Origin: Leptotrichia shahii
Lineage (GTDB): Bacteria > Fusobacteriota > Fusobacteriia > Fusobacteriales > Leptotrichiaceae
Length of the DNA: 64,000 bases
Assembly (NCBI RefSeq): GCF_008327825.1
Contig: NZ_AP019827.1
Span: 620,001-684,000, forward strand
Reading direction: 5' to 3'
Shown here: piece by piece, positions 9,434 through 17,990 of the stretch
How the letters are laid out: each line of letters begins with the position of its first letter
Numbering within the stretch: the first letter of the stretch is position 1
The notes under the pieces: generated by a model
Databases searched by the model: none
Told to the model about the DNA's origin: nothing
Seen by the model: only the letters and a program-made list of their open reading frames with translations
Position numbers and translations under genes: made by a program

Positions 9434-11353
9434 TTAGTCTTTCTTTATAACAGGTTTTAATGCTCCTAAAGCAAAGGCTGAAACAATACTTCCAATAATA
9501 ACTGCTAATAAGTATAAGAAGAAATTGTTACTCAATGCCATTACTAGGATTCCACCGTGTGGAGCAGGAATTTTTATGTTGAATAAACCTGTCAATGCTC
9601 CTGCAGTTGCTGAACCTATGACACTTGCTGGAATAACTCTTGTTGGATCTGCTGCCGCATAAGGAATTGCACCTTCTGTGATGAATGAGAATCCCATAAT
9701 GTAATTTGTAAGTCCAGCCTCTCTTTCTTGTTCTGTAAATTTATTTTTAAAGATTGTTGATGCTAATGCGATTGCAATTGGAGGAACCATTCCACCTGCC
9801 ATAACTGCTGCCATTGGTAAACTTCCGCCAGATGTCATTGTAGCTGCCAATGTTCCAGAACCAAATACATAAGCTGCCTTATTTACAGGCCCTCCCATAT
9901 CAATAGCCATCATTCCACCAAGAACTGCACCTAATAGAACAGCACTTGAACCAGACATTCCATTTAACCAAGCATTTAAACCATTGTTAATTATTGCTGC
10001 AAATGGATTTATAACAAGTACCATTGCTACACCTGTGATTAATACTGATAAAACAGGATATAATAATATCATTTTCAATCCGCTTAAAGATCTTGGCATA
10101 CCTGATAATGCTTTTACTAAACCTTGTACAACATATCCAGCTAAAAATCCACCAAGCAACGCACCAATAAATCCAGAACCACCAGCTGTTGCAATAGCTC
10201 CTGCAACTAGTCCTGCTGCTAATGCCGCTCTTTCACTAATACTGTAAGCAATATATCCAGCTAATACTGGAACAAACAATCCAAATGCCTGTCCGCCAAT
10301 ATCTTTTAACATTTTAGCTAGCGGTGCTTTAGAACCATATTCTGCTCCAGCTCCACCATTACCAGATAATGTATCAACTAAAAATGCTAGTGCTATCAAA
10401 ATTCCTCCACTTATTACTAACGGAAGCATATATGAAACTCCACTTAATAAGTGTTTGTAAAGCCCTTTTTTCTCAGATGAAGATGATTCAGAAGAATCTG
10501 CAGTTTTTGAACCGCTTGCATGGAAAATAGGAGCTTTTCCATCTAAAACTTGTTGGATTAATGCTTTTGCGTTGTTAATTCCTTCTTTTGCTTCTACTTG
10601 GATTAATGGCTTTCCATCAAATCTGTCAACTTCGATATTTCTGTTAATTGCCAAAATTACACCAGTTGCTTTTTTAATATCTCCATCAGTTAAAACATTT
10701 TTTCTACCGTCTGCACCGTTTGTTTCAACTTTTATGTTTATTCCCATTTCATCAGCTGCTTTTTTTAGTGCTTCTGCTGCCATATAAGTATGGGCAATTC
10801 CTGTTGGACAAGCTGTTGCTGCGATTATGTAAGGAGCATTTTCGTCAGACGGAGCTTGTGCGGTTATAGCCTCTTTCTTTTCCTCTTCTGTAAATTTTTC
10901 TGCTTCAGCCTTATTAATGATTTCCAGTACTTCATCAGCTGTCTTTGCATTTTCAAGAGCTTCCTTGAAATCATCATCCAATAATAATTGTGATAATCTT
11001 GCAAGTGTTTCAATATGAGTGTTATTTGCACCATCTGGAGCGGCAATCATAAAGAACAATGTTGCAGGTTCTCCGTCTAATGAATCATAGTCAATTCCTT
11101 CTGGTTTTCTACCCATTGCGAGTGCAGGTTTTTTTACATATTTTGTCTTAGCATGTGGAATTGCGATTCCTTCACCAATTCCAGTTGAGCTTTGAGCTTC
11201 TCTAGCCATCAATGCCTCTACATATCCGTCATAATCATTCAGAACACCTGTTTTTTCGTGCAATCTGGCAAGTTCTTTAATTATGTCAACTTTAGTTGTA
11301 GATTTTACATCTAGACTAATTCTATCTTTGATTAGTAAGTCAGATATTTTCAT
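9434..11353 (-). CDS. fruA: PTS fructose-specific EIIABC component
   Basis: The 639-residue multidomain permease has EIIA first (residues 1-150, active His67 in GIAIPHAK). EIIB follows (about 172-275, phosphocysteine Cys182 in ATACPTGIAHTY), then an Ala/Ser-rich linker and EIIC (about 300-639) with many membrane segments. It imports fructose as fructose 1-phosphate. Domain order A-B-C and length fit FruA of Firmicutes and Fusobacteria. fruK lies 143 bases upstream on the same strand. No HPr-like domain is fused. Confidence 0.95.
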   Translation of the reverse strand: MKISDLLIKDRISLDVKSTTKVDIIKELARLHEKTGVLNDYDGYVEALMAREAQSSTGIGEGIAIPHAKTKYVKKPALAMGRKPEGIDYDSLDGEPATLFFMIAAPDGANNTHIETLARLSQLLLDDDFKEALENAKTADEVLEIINKAEAEKFTEEEKKEAITAQAPSDENAPYIIAATACPTGIAHTYMAAEALKKAADEMGINIKVETNGADGRKNVLTDGDIKKATGVILAINRNIEVDRFDGKPLIQVEAKEGINNAKALIQQVLDGKAPIFHASGSKTADSSESSSSEKKGLYKHLLSGVSYMLPLVISGGILIALAFLVDTLSGNGGAGAEYGSKAPLAKMLKDIGGQAFGLFVPVLAGYIAYSISERAALAAGLVAGAIATAGGSGFIGALLGGFLAGYVVQGLVKALSGMPRSLSGLKMILLYPVLSVLITGVAMVLVINPFAAIINNGLNAWLNGMSGSSAVLLGAVLGGMMAIDMGGPVNKAAYVFGSGTLAATMTSGGSLPMAAVMAGGMVPPIAIALASTIFKNKFTEQEREAGLTNYIMGFSFITEGAIPYAAADPTRVIPASVIGSATAGALTGLFNIKIPAPHGGILVMALSNNFFLYLLAVIIGSIVSAFALGALKPVIKKD

Positions 11354-11421
11354 TTTTACACCATCCTTATTTATTATTTTTTTATTTTATTCTTTTAAAG
11401 TAAATAATTCTTATTTTTAGC

Positions 11422-11480
11422 CATAGTAAAGCAACTTTAAAATTCAATACAAAAATCATCACTATTTTACTTCAATATAT
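11422..11480. repeat. Partial copy of the IS630-ended small repeat
   Basis: CATAGTAAAGCAACTTTAAAA, with the following ATACAAAAATCATCACTATTT, matches the left half of the repeat at 54109-54212. It lies in the fruK-fruA spacer. Confidence 0.5.
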
Positions 11481-11496
11481 TAAGTTTACTTATCTT

Positions 11497-12414
11497 TTAA
11501 AAAGTTTCCTTTGAAATTTCAATTTCATCATATAATTTATCTACTAAATCCTTTTCTGCAAGCCCATAAGAATAAGCTGTAGCACTTCCTGAAGCGACTG
11601 CTAATCTAAATGAATCTTCTGGAGAAAGCCCCTTTACAAATCCTGCAGTAAACCCTGCAACCATAGAATCTCCAGCACCAATTGAGTTAATTAATTGCCC
11701 TTTTGGAACAGATGCTTCCAGCACAAAGTCCTTGTTTACAAGCAATGCACCTTCGCCACCTCTAGATAAAATGACATTTTTAACTCCTCTGTCTAAAAAG
11801 AATTTACATTTTTCTACGATTTCAGCCTTTGTTTCCAATTTTTCGTTAAACATTTCTCTTAGTTCATGAATATTCGGCTTAACAAAAAGATTATTGTGAA
11901 TATTGTCTTGCAGTAAATTTCCTCTTGTATCAAGCACAATTTCCACATTTGCTTTTACATTTTCAGATAATTGCTTATAAATTTTGCTGCTGATTGAAGA
12001 TGGGATGCTTCCAGATAAAACAAGTATATCTCCATCTTTTAAATCAGAAATTTTGTTAGTTAGTTCCTGCAATTTTTCCTTTGTAATTTCTGGTGAAACT
12101 CCGGTAAGTTCAGTTTCCTTGTCATTCCCATTAACCTTTACATTAATTCTAGTGTTTCCTTCAAGTTCCACAAATTCAGATTTAATGTTATCCTTTTTCA
12201 AATCTCTGACAATAAAATCTCCAACAAATCCAGCAACAAATCCAATCGCTATAGATTCCACATCCAGATTTTTCAATACTTTAGAAACATTAATCCCTTT
12301 TCCGCCAGCTCTATAATTTACTTTGTGAGCAAGATTCAAATGTTCTGCCCGCAAATCATCCTTTAGATACATATCATAATCCAACGCTGGATTTAATGTC
12401 AATGTGTAAATCAT
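11497..12414 (-). CDS. fruK: 1-phosphofructokinase
   Basis: The 305-residue PfkB-family kinase opens MIYTLTLNPALDYDM, has GGKGINVSKVL, and ends with the nucleotide/anion-hole motif SIGAGDSMVAGFTAGF. It converts fructose 1-phosphate from FruA to fructose 1,6-bisphosphate. AGGAGGAG precedes the ATG at an ideal distance. A FruR/DeoR regulator usually heads this operon but is not present upstream. Instead the upstream space contains an interspersed repeat and the divergent autotransporter gene. Confidence 0.93.
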   Translation of the reverse strand: MIYTLTLNPALDYDMYLKDDLRAEHLNLAHKVNYRAGGKGINVSKVLKNLDVESIAIGFVAGFVGDFIVRDLKKDNIKSEFVELEGNTRINVKVNGNDKETELTGVSPEITKEKLQELTNKISDLKDGDILVLSGSIPSSISSKIYKQLSENVKANVEIVLDTRGNLLQDNIHNNLFVKPNIHELREMFNEKLETKAEIVEKCKFFLDRGVKNVILSRGGEGALLVNKDFVLEASVPKGQLINSIGAGDSMVAGFTAGFVKGLSPEDSFRLAVASGSATAYSYGLAEKDLVDKLYDEIEISKETF

Positions 12415-12469
12415 CTTTTTCTCCTCCTAAATTTAAATATATTTTAAAACTATTTTTCAAACCATTTAA

Positions 12470-12577
12470 TAGATATGTTTTAAAATTTGATTTTTTTTAT
12501 TTTAGCAAAGGTTCCAGATTTTTTGCTTCATAATATCTGTTTTATTATAATTCTAATATAATTTCAAAACAAGTCTA
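12470..12577. repeat. Palindromic interspersed repeat (family 1), diverged copy
   Basis: It begins TAGATATGTT and ends ACAAGTCTA, the same ends as the better copies at 57708, 58598 and 27363. It shares the interior TTTGCTTCATAATAT...TTTTATTA, but its central palindrome has decayed. It lies between fruK and the autotransporter. Confidence 0.65.
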
Positions 12578-12748
12578 ATATGGTTTTACTACATTATTTG
12601 CCACTATATATTTATAACATTTGAAAATTAAAAAGTCAAATAATTTACGCTATTAAATTTATTTTCTCATTTTTCTTTAATGTTAATATATTATAATTAA
12701 ATTAAATCAAGTCAAGATTCAAATCAAATTATAATGGGAGTGGTCTAT

Positions 12749-15484
12749 ATGAAAAGTAAAATAAAAAAGATATTTATTTATGCCTTGCTTTTATCCCTAA
12801 TAAGCTGTGGAAGTAGTGGTGGAAATGGCAGTACAGGAAAAACACCAACACCAGCCCCAAAGCCAAAACCAGCAGATCCAAAACCAAAAGGACCAAGTGC
12901 CTCAGATGTTTATTATAACGGTGAAATTGTGATCCGAATTGGAGGATATTCATCACAATATCCAAATGGTATAATACTTACAACGGCAACAAGTGATATA
13001 GTTAAAATTCCAAATATAGCTGGAACACTAATAAAAAAACAAGATTACCAGACATCTTCAGGGATTCCAATGAATGGAAAGATATTTTTGCACAGTACAG
13101 GAACTACACAGCAAGTTACAGATTTTAGTTCAGATTTAACTGCTTCAAATAGTTATCGAGCAGCAATTGGCGGAGATTTAATGGACGAGTATATTGCAAG
13201 AGTAAATTCAGTTTCAGGTGGAGATAATTTATATATTTGGCCAGCAGGGAACATCAAAGGAAATAAAAATCCGTCACTTGAAGGAGGACTTCCTTATTTT
13301 GAAAAAACTTTGGAAAAATCTTGGGTAAATGTAGTTGCACTTGTGAATAAATCTGGAACTGCAGGATTGGAATGGAAGGATTTAGAGCCATTGTCAAATG
13401 CAGGGGTAGCTAGTAAATGGACTATAACTGCGGTAAGTGAAGATGGAACATCAGCAAAAGCAGCGGAAAATGTTGCAAAAGCGGTAGATCAGGTACGTGA
13501 AAAATTTCCTGGAATGAAAATGGATATGATTAGAGACATAATTCTTTCAACAGCTACTGATATCGGAGCAGCAGGAGTGGATAATGTATTTGGATATGGA
13601 CTTTTAGATGCTACTACTGCTTTAAATGGACCAAGAAACTTGAATTACAGGTTAAGCAAGTTTCATGTTCCAGATACAAAAACTTGGATTTTTAGAAATA
13701 ATATTTATGGTGCGTATACAGATTTAGAAAAAAATGGAAAAGGGACATTAATTTTAGAAGGAAAAAATTCTTTTTATAAAATAAAAGTAGATGGTGGAAC
13801 ACTAGTTTTGAAAGGAGACAATACTTCTGAATATGAAACAATAATAAAAGATGGAATACTCGATGTTAAGAAAAAATTTACTCCCGAAAATATTGAAATA
13901 GAAACAAATGGAACATTGATTACAAATCCTGAAACTGTGATAGGAGAAATTTCTAAAAATTATTATACGGAGGAGATAACTGTTAATAAGGCAGTTGATG
14001 TTGTAAATAAAGGAACATTAAAGAATATTGGAACAGGAGCGATTATAACTGGAAATTATACAGCGAAATATGGTTCAGTGACAGAAGCAGAAATTGGATC
14101 AAAATTAATAGTAAAAGGAACAATAAAAATTGATGGAAGAGAAAGAAATCAAACTTTGGGAAGCACAGTAAAACTTTTGAGTAATGGATACGTTACTGCA
14201 ACACCAACAACATCGGCAGTTATTGAAGCTGAAAAAGGAATAGAAGGACAATTTGCAAAAGTGGAAACTGATGAATTGATTAATGGAAAAGTGGAAAATA
14301 AAGGAAATTCAGTTGAAGCTACAATTAGTAGAAAAAATGTGGAAGATTATGTAAATGGCTTGAAAAATAGCGATGAAATGCAGAAAAATACTGCTAAAAA
14401 TTTAGAGGTTTCTTTTAAAGAATTAGATAAAAAAATAGCTGAAGGAAATACAAATGTTTCTAATTTTGCTTTAGGTGCGGCAAAACTTCAAAAAAATTCC
14501 CTATCTCTGAGTTCAAATATATTAGATAGTTTATCAGGACAAATTTATGCTTCAGCTCAAGCTTTAACATTTCAACAATCGCAAACAATAAATAAGGATT
14601 TATCAAATAGACTTGTAATGCTCGGAACGCTTGATAATACTAGTGATAAATTTGGATTATGGATTTCTTCCATTGGAGCTAATGGGAAATTAAAACAAAA
14701 TGGGTATGCTGAAGGAAAAACTAAAGTTTATGGAGGACAGGTTGGAATTGATAAGCAATTTGGAGAAAATTTGATTTTAGGAACGGCTTTAGCTTATTCA
14801 AAAGGAAATGTGAAATTTGATAGACATGGTGGAAAGTCAGATGCAGATAATTTTGGAATTTCATTGTATGGAAGAGTTGGAAATAAAGATAATCCGATGT
14901 ATTTGCAAGGAAGAGTTGGACTTGGATTTGTAAATAGTGAAGTTAAAAGGGATATTATTTTATCTGAAAATGATATTTCACGAGGAAAAATTGAGCATAA
15001 TGATAAAGTAATTTCAGGATATTTAGAAACAGGGTATGATGTGAAAAAAGGTGATTTTGTATTGACACCATTTGCTGGAATCTCGCACGATACAGTTCAA
15101 AGAGGAGCATTTCATGAGGAAAATAGCCAATTTGGATTAAAGGCGGATAAAAAGACTTACAAGCAAACAAGTGGACTTGCTGGAGTTAGAGTTAGTCAGA
15201 AATTTAATTTTGAAAATGGTTCAAAAACTACATTACAAGGATACATAACACATCAAAGGGCATTTAATAATGAAAATTTGAATTTTAAAGCATCGTATTC
15301 AGGACTACCAGATGCAAAATTTAAAGTAAAGGGAATAGGGCTTTCAAAGAGTCAAACATGGGTAGGAGCTGGAGTTTTAAATGAAGTTAGTTCAAAATTT
15401 GCCTGGTATTTGAATTATGATGAAAAAATTGATAAAAAGGCTAAAAATAATGTGTTTACAGCTGGTGTGAGAGTTAATTTTTGA
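12749..15484 (+). CDS. Lipoprotein autotransporter with degenerate S8 (subtilase-like) passenger
   Basis: I chose the ATG at 12749 because GGGAG at 12736-12740 is well spaced from it. A lipoprotein signal (LSLISC) is followed by a Pro/Lys-rich spacer. The passenger start is a shortened subtilase-like region: WPAGN corresponds to the oxyanion SAGN block, EDGTSAKAAENV to the GTSxAAP serine block, and DIILSTATDIGAAGVDNVFGYGLL to the family's C-terminal block. The Asp (DSG) and His (HGT) blocks are not recognisable. A beta-helical stalk with repeated NG/GTL turns follows, then a C-terminal barrel of about 280 residues ending FTAGVRVNF. It is probably surface-exposed. Protease activity is doubtful. 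Confidence 0.85.
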   Translation: MKSKIKKIFIYALLLSLISCGSSGGNGSTGKTPTPAPKPKPADPKPKGPSASDVYYNGEIVIRIGGYSSQYPNGIILTTATSDIVKIPNIAGTLIKKQDYQTSSGIPMNGKIFLHSTGTTQQVTDFSSDLTASNSYRAAIGGDLMDEYIARVNSVSGGDNLYIWPAGNIKGNKNPSLEGGLPYFEKTLEKSWVNVVALVNKSGTAGLEWKDLEPLSNAGVASKWTITAVSEDGTSAKAAENVAKAVDQVREKFPGMKMDMIRDIILSTATDIGAAGVDNVFGYGLLDATTALNGPRNLNYRLSKFHVPDTKTWIFRNNIYGAYTDLEKNGKGTLILEGKNSFYKIKVDGGTLVLKGDNTSEYETIIKDGILDVKKKFTPENIEIETNGTLITNPETVIGEISKNYYTEEITVNKAVDVVNKGTLKNIGTGAIITGNYTAKYGSVTEAEIGSKLIVKGTIKIDGRERNQTLGSTVKLLSNGYVTATPTTSAVIEAEKGIEGQFAKVETDELINGKVENKGNSVEATISRKNVEDYVNGLKNSDEMQKNTAKNLEVSFKELDKKIAEGNTNVSNFALGAAKLQKNSLSLSSNILDSLSGQIYASAQALTFQQSQTINKDLSNRLVMLGTLDNTSDKFGLWISSIGANGKLKQNGYAEGKTKVYGGQVGIDKQFGENLILGTALAYSKGNVKFDRHGGKSDADNFGISLYGRVGNKDNPMYLQGRVGLGFVNSEVKRDIILSENDISRGKIEHNDKVISGYLETGYDVKKGDFVLTPFAGISHDTVQRGAFHEENSQFGLKADKKTYKQTSGLAGVRVSQKFNFENGSKTTLQGYITHQRAFNNENLNFKASYSGLPDAKFKVKGIGLSKSQTWVGAGVLNEVSSKFAWYLNYDEKIDKKAKNNVFTAGVRVNF

Positions 15485-15621
15485 TAGACTTTTTTGAATA
15501 ATAAATTTATAGATTTTTTATGAATTTTAAATTATATATTTGATCATTTTTCATTAATAAGATATTTTTTAAATAAAAGTTTGGTTTAAAAATTAAAAAT
15601 AAGTTTTAGGAGATGATTTTT

Positions 15622-16221
15622 ATGAAAAAGAAAAAAGTTTTAATATTAATTCTATTGGCATTTATGATGGTAACACCAGTAATAAAAGCAGATTTTTGGT
15701 CAAAATTAAGAGATGCTTTTATAGGTGGCGATAATTATTCAAGTTCGAGTTCAAGCTCAAGTGATAAAAATATTGTAGATGGTAAAATTTATAATCCAAA
15801 GGATAATAGAGAATATAGACTAGTTGAAAAAATGAAAGATGAAAGAGAAAATTCCCAAAGTGACTATAGAAAATTTGAAAATTCATCAAGTAAAACTTTT
15901 TATTATGAATGTACAATAAATTCAAAAGATTTTTTATCAATAATAGGATTTAGGACTTTTTATGGATATGCTGATTTTCCTGTATATGAAATTAGTTCAG
16001 GAGTGGAAAAGTGTTATGAAAAGAAGGAAAATGAATATAAAAAGGAAGTTTCTAAAAGGAAAATTTATATAGATGGTAAATTGGCAAAACATATTTTAAA
16101 AAATGAAATTAATGTTCAAAAAATAGCAGTTTATGATGCAAAATTAAATGACAGAGGCTATCCTTTGTTTAGTTCAAAAAATCCGAGAGTTTTGATAAAT
16201 GATAAATTAGTATCTTATTAA
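15622..16221 (+). CDS. Small secreted protein with Ser-rich spacer, unknown function
   Basis: I chose the ATG at 15622; an ATG nine bases upstream overlaps the GGAGATG ribosome site. The 199-residue product has a signal peptide ending near VIKA. A run of eight Ser residues and a charged C-terminal domain with two Cys follow. I recognise no family. It lies downstream of the autotransporter but has its own leader of about 130 bases and its own terminator. Confidence 0.7.
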   Translation: MKKKKVLILILLAFMMVTPVIKADFWSKLRDAFIGGDNYSSSSSSSSDKNIVDGKIYNPKDNREYRLVEKMKDERENSQSDYRKFENSSSKTFYYECTINSKDFLSIIGFRTFYGYADFPVYEISSGVEKCYEKKENEYKKEVSKRKIYIDGKLAKHILKNEINVQKIAVYDAKLNDRGYPLFSSKNPRVLINDKLVSY

Positions 16222-16251
16222 AATGATAAAAATTAAAAAGTAAAAAATAAG

Positions 16252-16291
16252 AAAAAATGTAACTAACAATTTAAGTTAATTACATTTTTTT
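16252..16291 (+). terminator. Rho-independent terminator
   Basis: AAAAATGTAA...TAAC pairs with GTTA...TTACATTTTT, followed by a T-run. It closes the 15622 gene. Confidence 0.75.
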
Positions 16292-16320
16292 ATTTACATA
16301 GATGACTTAAAATCATTAAA

Positions 16321-16426
16321 TATACTTGAACACATCTAAAATTAAACTGATAAAAATTATATAAATTTAGAATTTGAGTAAAATAATTATAGTTTTTGAG
16401 ATCAGTTTTAAGTAAGTTTTACTATA
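16321..16426 (-). repeat. IS630-ended small repeat (family 2)
   Basis: Read on the minus strand it begins TATAGTAAAACTTACTTAAAAC and ends TTCAAGTATA. It aligns over its whole 106 bp with the copy at 54109-54212. The first 22 bases match the reverse complement of the IS630 right end at about 19 positions. Confidence 0.7.
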
Positions 16427-16438
16427 ATTTTAAATTGA

Positions 16439-17482
16439 TTAATGTTTATGTCCACAACCACAAGAATGTGAATGCATATCAATTACCATACGTCCTTGAA
16501 TTGTTCCTTCTTCCATTTCCTTAAAGATTTCAGGGGCTTCTTCGATATTTCTAGTTTGAACTACTGGCACAACTAATCCTTCTGCTCCAAATTGGAATGC
16601 TTCTCTCAAGTCTTCTCTTGTTCCAACAAGCGATCCGATTACTTCAATTCCGTCCAATACAGTTTTCACGATTGGCAAGTCCATAGTTTCTGATGGAAGT
16701 CCAACTGCAACAACTTTTCCTGCAGCTCTTACCGAATCAACAGCTTGGTTAAATGCAACTTTTGATACAGCAGTAACTACAGCAATATGAGCTCCAATTC
16801 CGCTTAATTCTTTAATTTTTGCAACCGGATCTTCTTTTTTGCCATTTATAACATAATCTGCTCCAACTTCTTTAGCGAGTGCCAATTTATCATCATTAAT
16901 ATCAACAGCAATTACGTGAGTGTTAAACACTTTTTTAGCATATTGAACTGCTAAGTTTCCCAATCCTCCTGCACCGTAAATTACTACCCATTGTCCTGGT
17001 TGAGGTTTTCCAACTTTTATCGCTTTATAAGTTGTAACTCCTGCACAAGTGATACTGCTGGCTTGAGCTGGATCCAGTCCTTCAGGTACCTTTACTGCAT
17101 AATCAGCTGTAACAATACATTGTTCAGCCATTCCGCCATCTGCAGAATATCCAGCATTTATTACATCTCTACATAGTGTTTCCTGTCCATTAATACAGTA
17201 TTCACATTTTCCACATCCTTCAAAAAACCAAGCGATACTTACTCTATCTCCTGGTTTGAGTGATGTCACACCTTCAGCAACTTCTCTTACAATCCCAATT
17301 CCTTCATGCCCTAAAACTCTTCCCGGAACTTTCCCAAAGTCACCATGAGCCACATGCAAATCAGTATGGCAGACACCGCAATATTCCACATCAACTAATG
17401 CTTCTCCAGCTTTTAATCCTCTTAATTCTTTTTCTACAACTTCTATTCCTGTTCCTTCTTTATTAACTACTACTGCTTTCCT
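16439..17482 (-). CDS. adhP: Zinc-dependent alcohol dehydrogenase (AdhP-like), expected start codon mutated
   Basis: Family motifs are intact: catalytic-zinc CGVCHTD and GHE, structural-zinc Cys cluster CGKCEYC, and the NAD-binding loop GAGGLG. It would interconvert ethanol and acetaldehyde. The conserved N-terminus ([11 protein letters not shown]...) is readable without stops up to 17482. The codon at the expected ATG is AGG (CCT at 17480-17482 on the plus strand), about 7 bases after a GGAAGGG ribosome site. The first in-frame alternative is GTG at 17387-17389, which would remove about 31 residues. The C-terminus ends in an unusual His/Cys tail ([12 protein letters not shown]). It may be a pseudogene, a sequencing error or a truncated enzyme. 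Confidence 0.85.
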   Translation of the reverse strand, partial: RKAVVVNKEGTGIEVVEKELRGLKAGEALVDVEYCGVCHTDLHVAHGDFGKVPGRVLGHEGIGIVREVAEGVTSLKPGDRVSIAWFFEGCGKCEYCINGQETLCRDVINAGYSADGGMAEQCIVTADYAVKVPEGLDPAQASSITCAGVTTYKAIKVGKPQPGQWVVIYGAGGLGNLAVQYAKKVFNTHVIAVDINDDKLALAKEVGADYVINGKKEDPVAKIKELSGIGAHIAVVTAVSKVAFNQAVDSVRAAGKVVAVGLPSETMDLPIVKTVLDGIEVIGSLVGTREDLREAFQFGAEGLVVPVVQTRNIEEAPEIFKEMEEGTIQGRMVIDMHSHSCGCGHKH

Positions 17483-17632
17483 TTTATTTCCCTTCCTTTT
17501 TTATTTATTTTCAATTTTGAAGTTTTTAAATTTAGTTATATGAATATTTAATCATATATATACCTCATAAAATCTAAAAAGTCAAATTTTTTTAATAAAA
17601 TAATTTATGATATTTAAATGATGTTTAGTATC

Positions 17633-17651
17633 AGAGATTTATCAAATCTCT
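17633..17651. repeat. Short inverted repeat upstream of the mgtE promoter
   Basis: AGAGATTT-ATC-AAATCTCT is a perfect 8-bp inverted repeat ending 10 bases before the -35 box. It could be an operator or a transcript end. No T-run follows. Confidence 0.5.
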
Positions 17652-17660
17652 CAAAATTTA

Positions 17661-17689
17661 TTGACAATCATTGGTTTGTTTGGTAAAAT
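17661..17689 (+). promoter_or_regulatory. Promoter of the mgtE leader
   Basis: TTGACA at 17661-17666 and TAAAAT at 17684-17689 are separated by 17 bp. This puts the transcript start near 17697, some 290 bases before mgtE. Confidence 0.8.
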
Positions 17690-17815
17690 TTCTGTAGGCA
17701 TAAGTTTTATTAGTTATTTATCTTAATTTTTGTTTTGATTTTGGATATAATAAAAATAATGGATATAAATATTTGAAATTTATGCTAATTTTAATGTTTT
17801 TTGGAGGTGGATGTT

Positions 17816-17893
17816 TTGAACGAGGAAGTCCCGGAAGAGAGATTTAAAGATTTAAGTAATTTAAAATTTAAAAATTTGTGCAAATATCGATAA
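17816..17893 (+). CDS. Candidate leader peptide upstream of mgtE (25 aa)
   Basis: GGAGG at 17803-17807 is 8 bases before a TTG start. The peptide begins MNEEVPEERFKDL and ends KNLCKYR. It has an early acidic/proline cluster (NEEVPEE), which recalls the Mg2+-sensing leader peptides of enterobacterial transport genes in character but not in sequence. An in-frame GTG at 17807 is less well placed. The stop codon abuts the terminator-like hairpin by one base. Whether it is translated is unknown. Confidence 0.4.
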   Translation: MNEEVPEERFKDLSNLKFKNLCKYR

Positions 17894-17894
17894 A

Positions 17895-17933
17895 GGGAAT
17901 ATCTTCGTTGCTGTTATTCTCCTGATTTTTATT
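17895..17933 (+). terminator. Terminator-like hairpin in the mgtE leader
   Basis: GGGAATA pairs with TATTCTCC (7 bp with one bulged T; loop TCTTCGTTGCTGT), followed by TGATTTTTATTT. It starts two bases after the leader-ORF stop and precedes mgtE by about 60 bases. Confidence 0.5.
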
Positions 17934-17990
17934 TGCAGAAAAATTTTAAAAAATTAAAAGTGCAAAGAAGAAAAAAGAAAGGAGATAATA

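Larger units (their letters stand above)
17698..17990 (+). promoter_or_regulatory. Long 5' leader of mgtE with attenuator-like structure
   Basis: The roughly 290-base leader holds three things: a possible stem (GCATAA at 17698 with TTATGC at 17780), a small ORF (17816-17893) and a hairpin plus T-run just behind that ORF. TGCAAATA (17879-17886) is fully complementary to TATTTGCA (17930-17937) and would enclose the hairpin. The conserved core of the M-box Mg2+ riboswitch is not recognisable. I read it as a candidate translation-coupled Mg2+ attenuator. Confidence 0.5.

Noticed and set aside
17697-17990. M-box Mg2+ riboswitch upstream of mgtE
   Set aside because: I could not recognise the conserved M-box core; the leader is better described as small ORF plus hairpin. 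A covariance-model search would decide.
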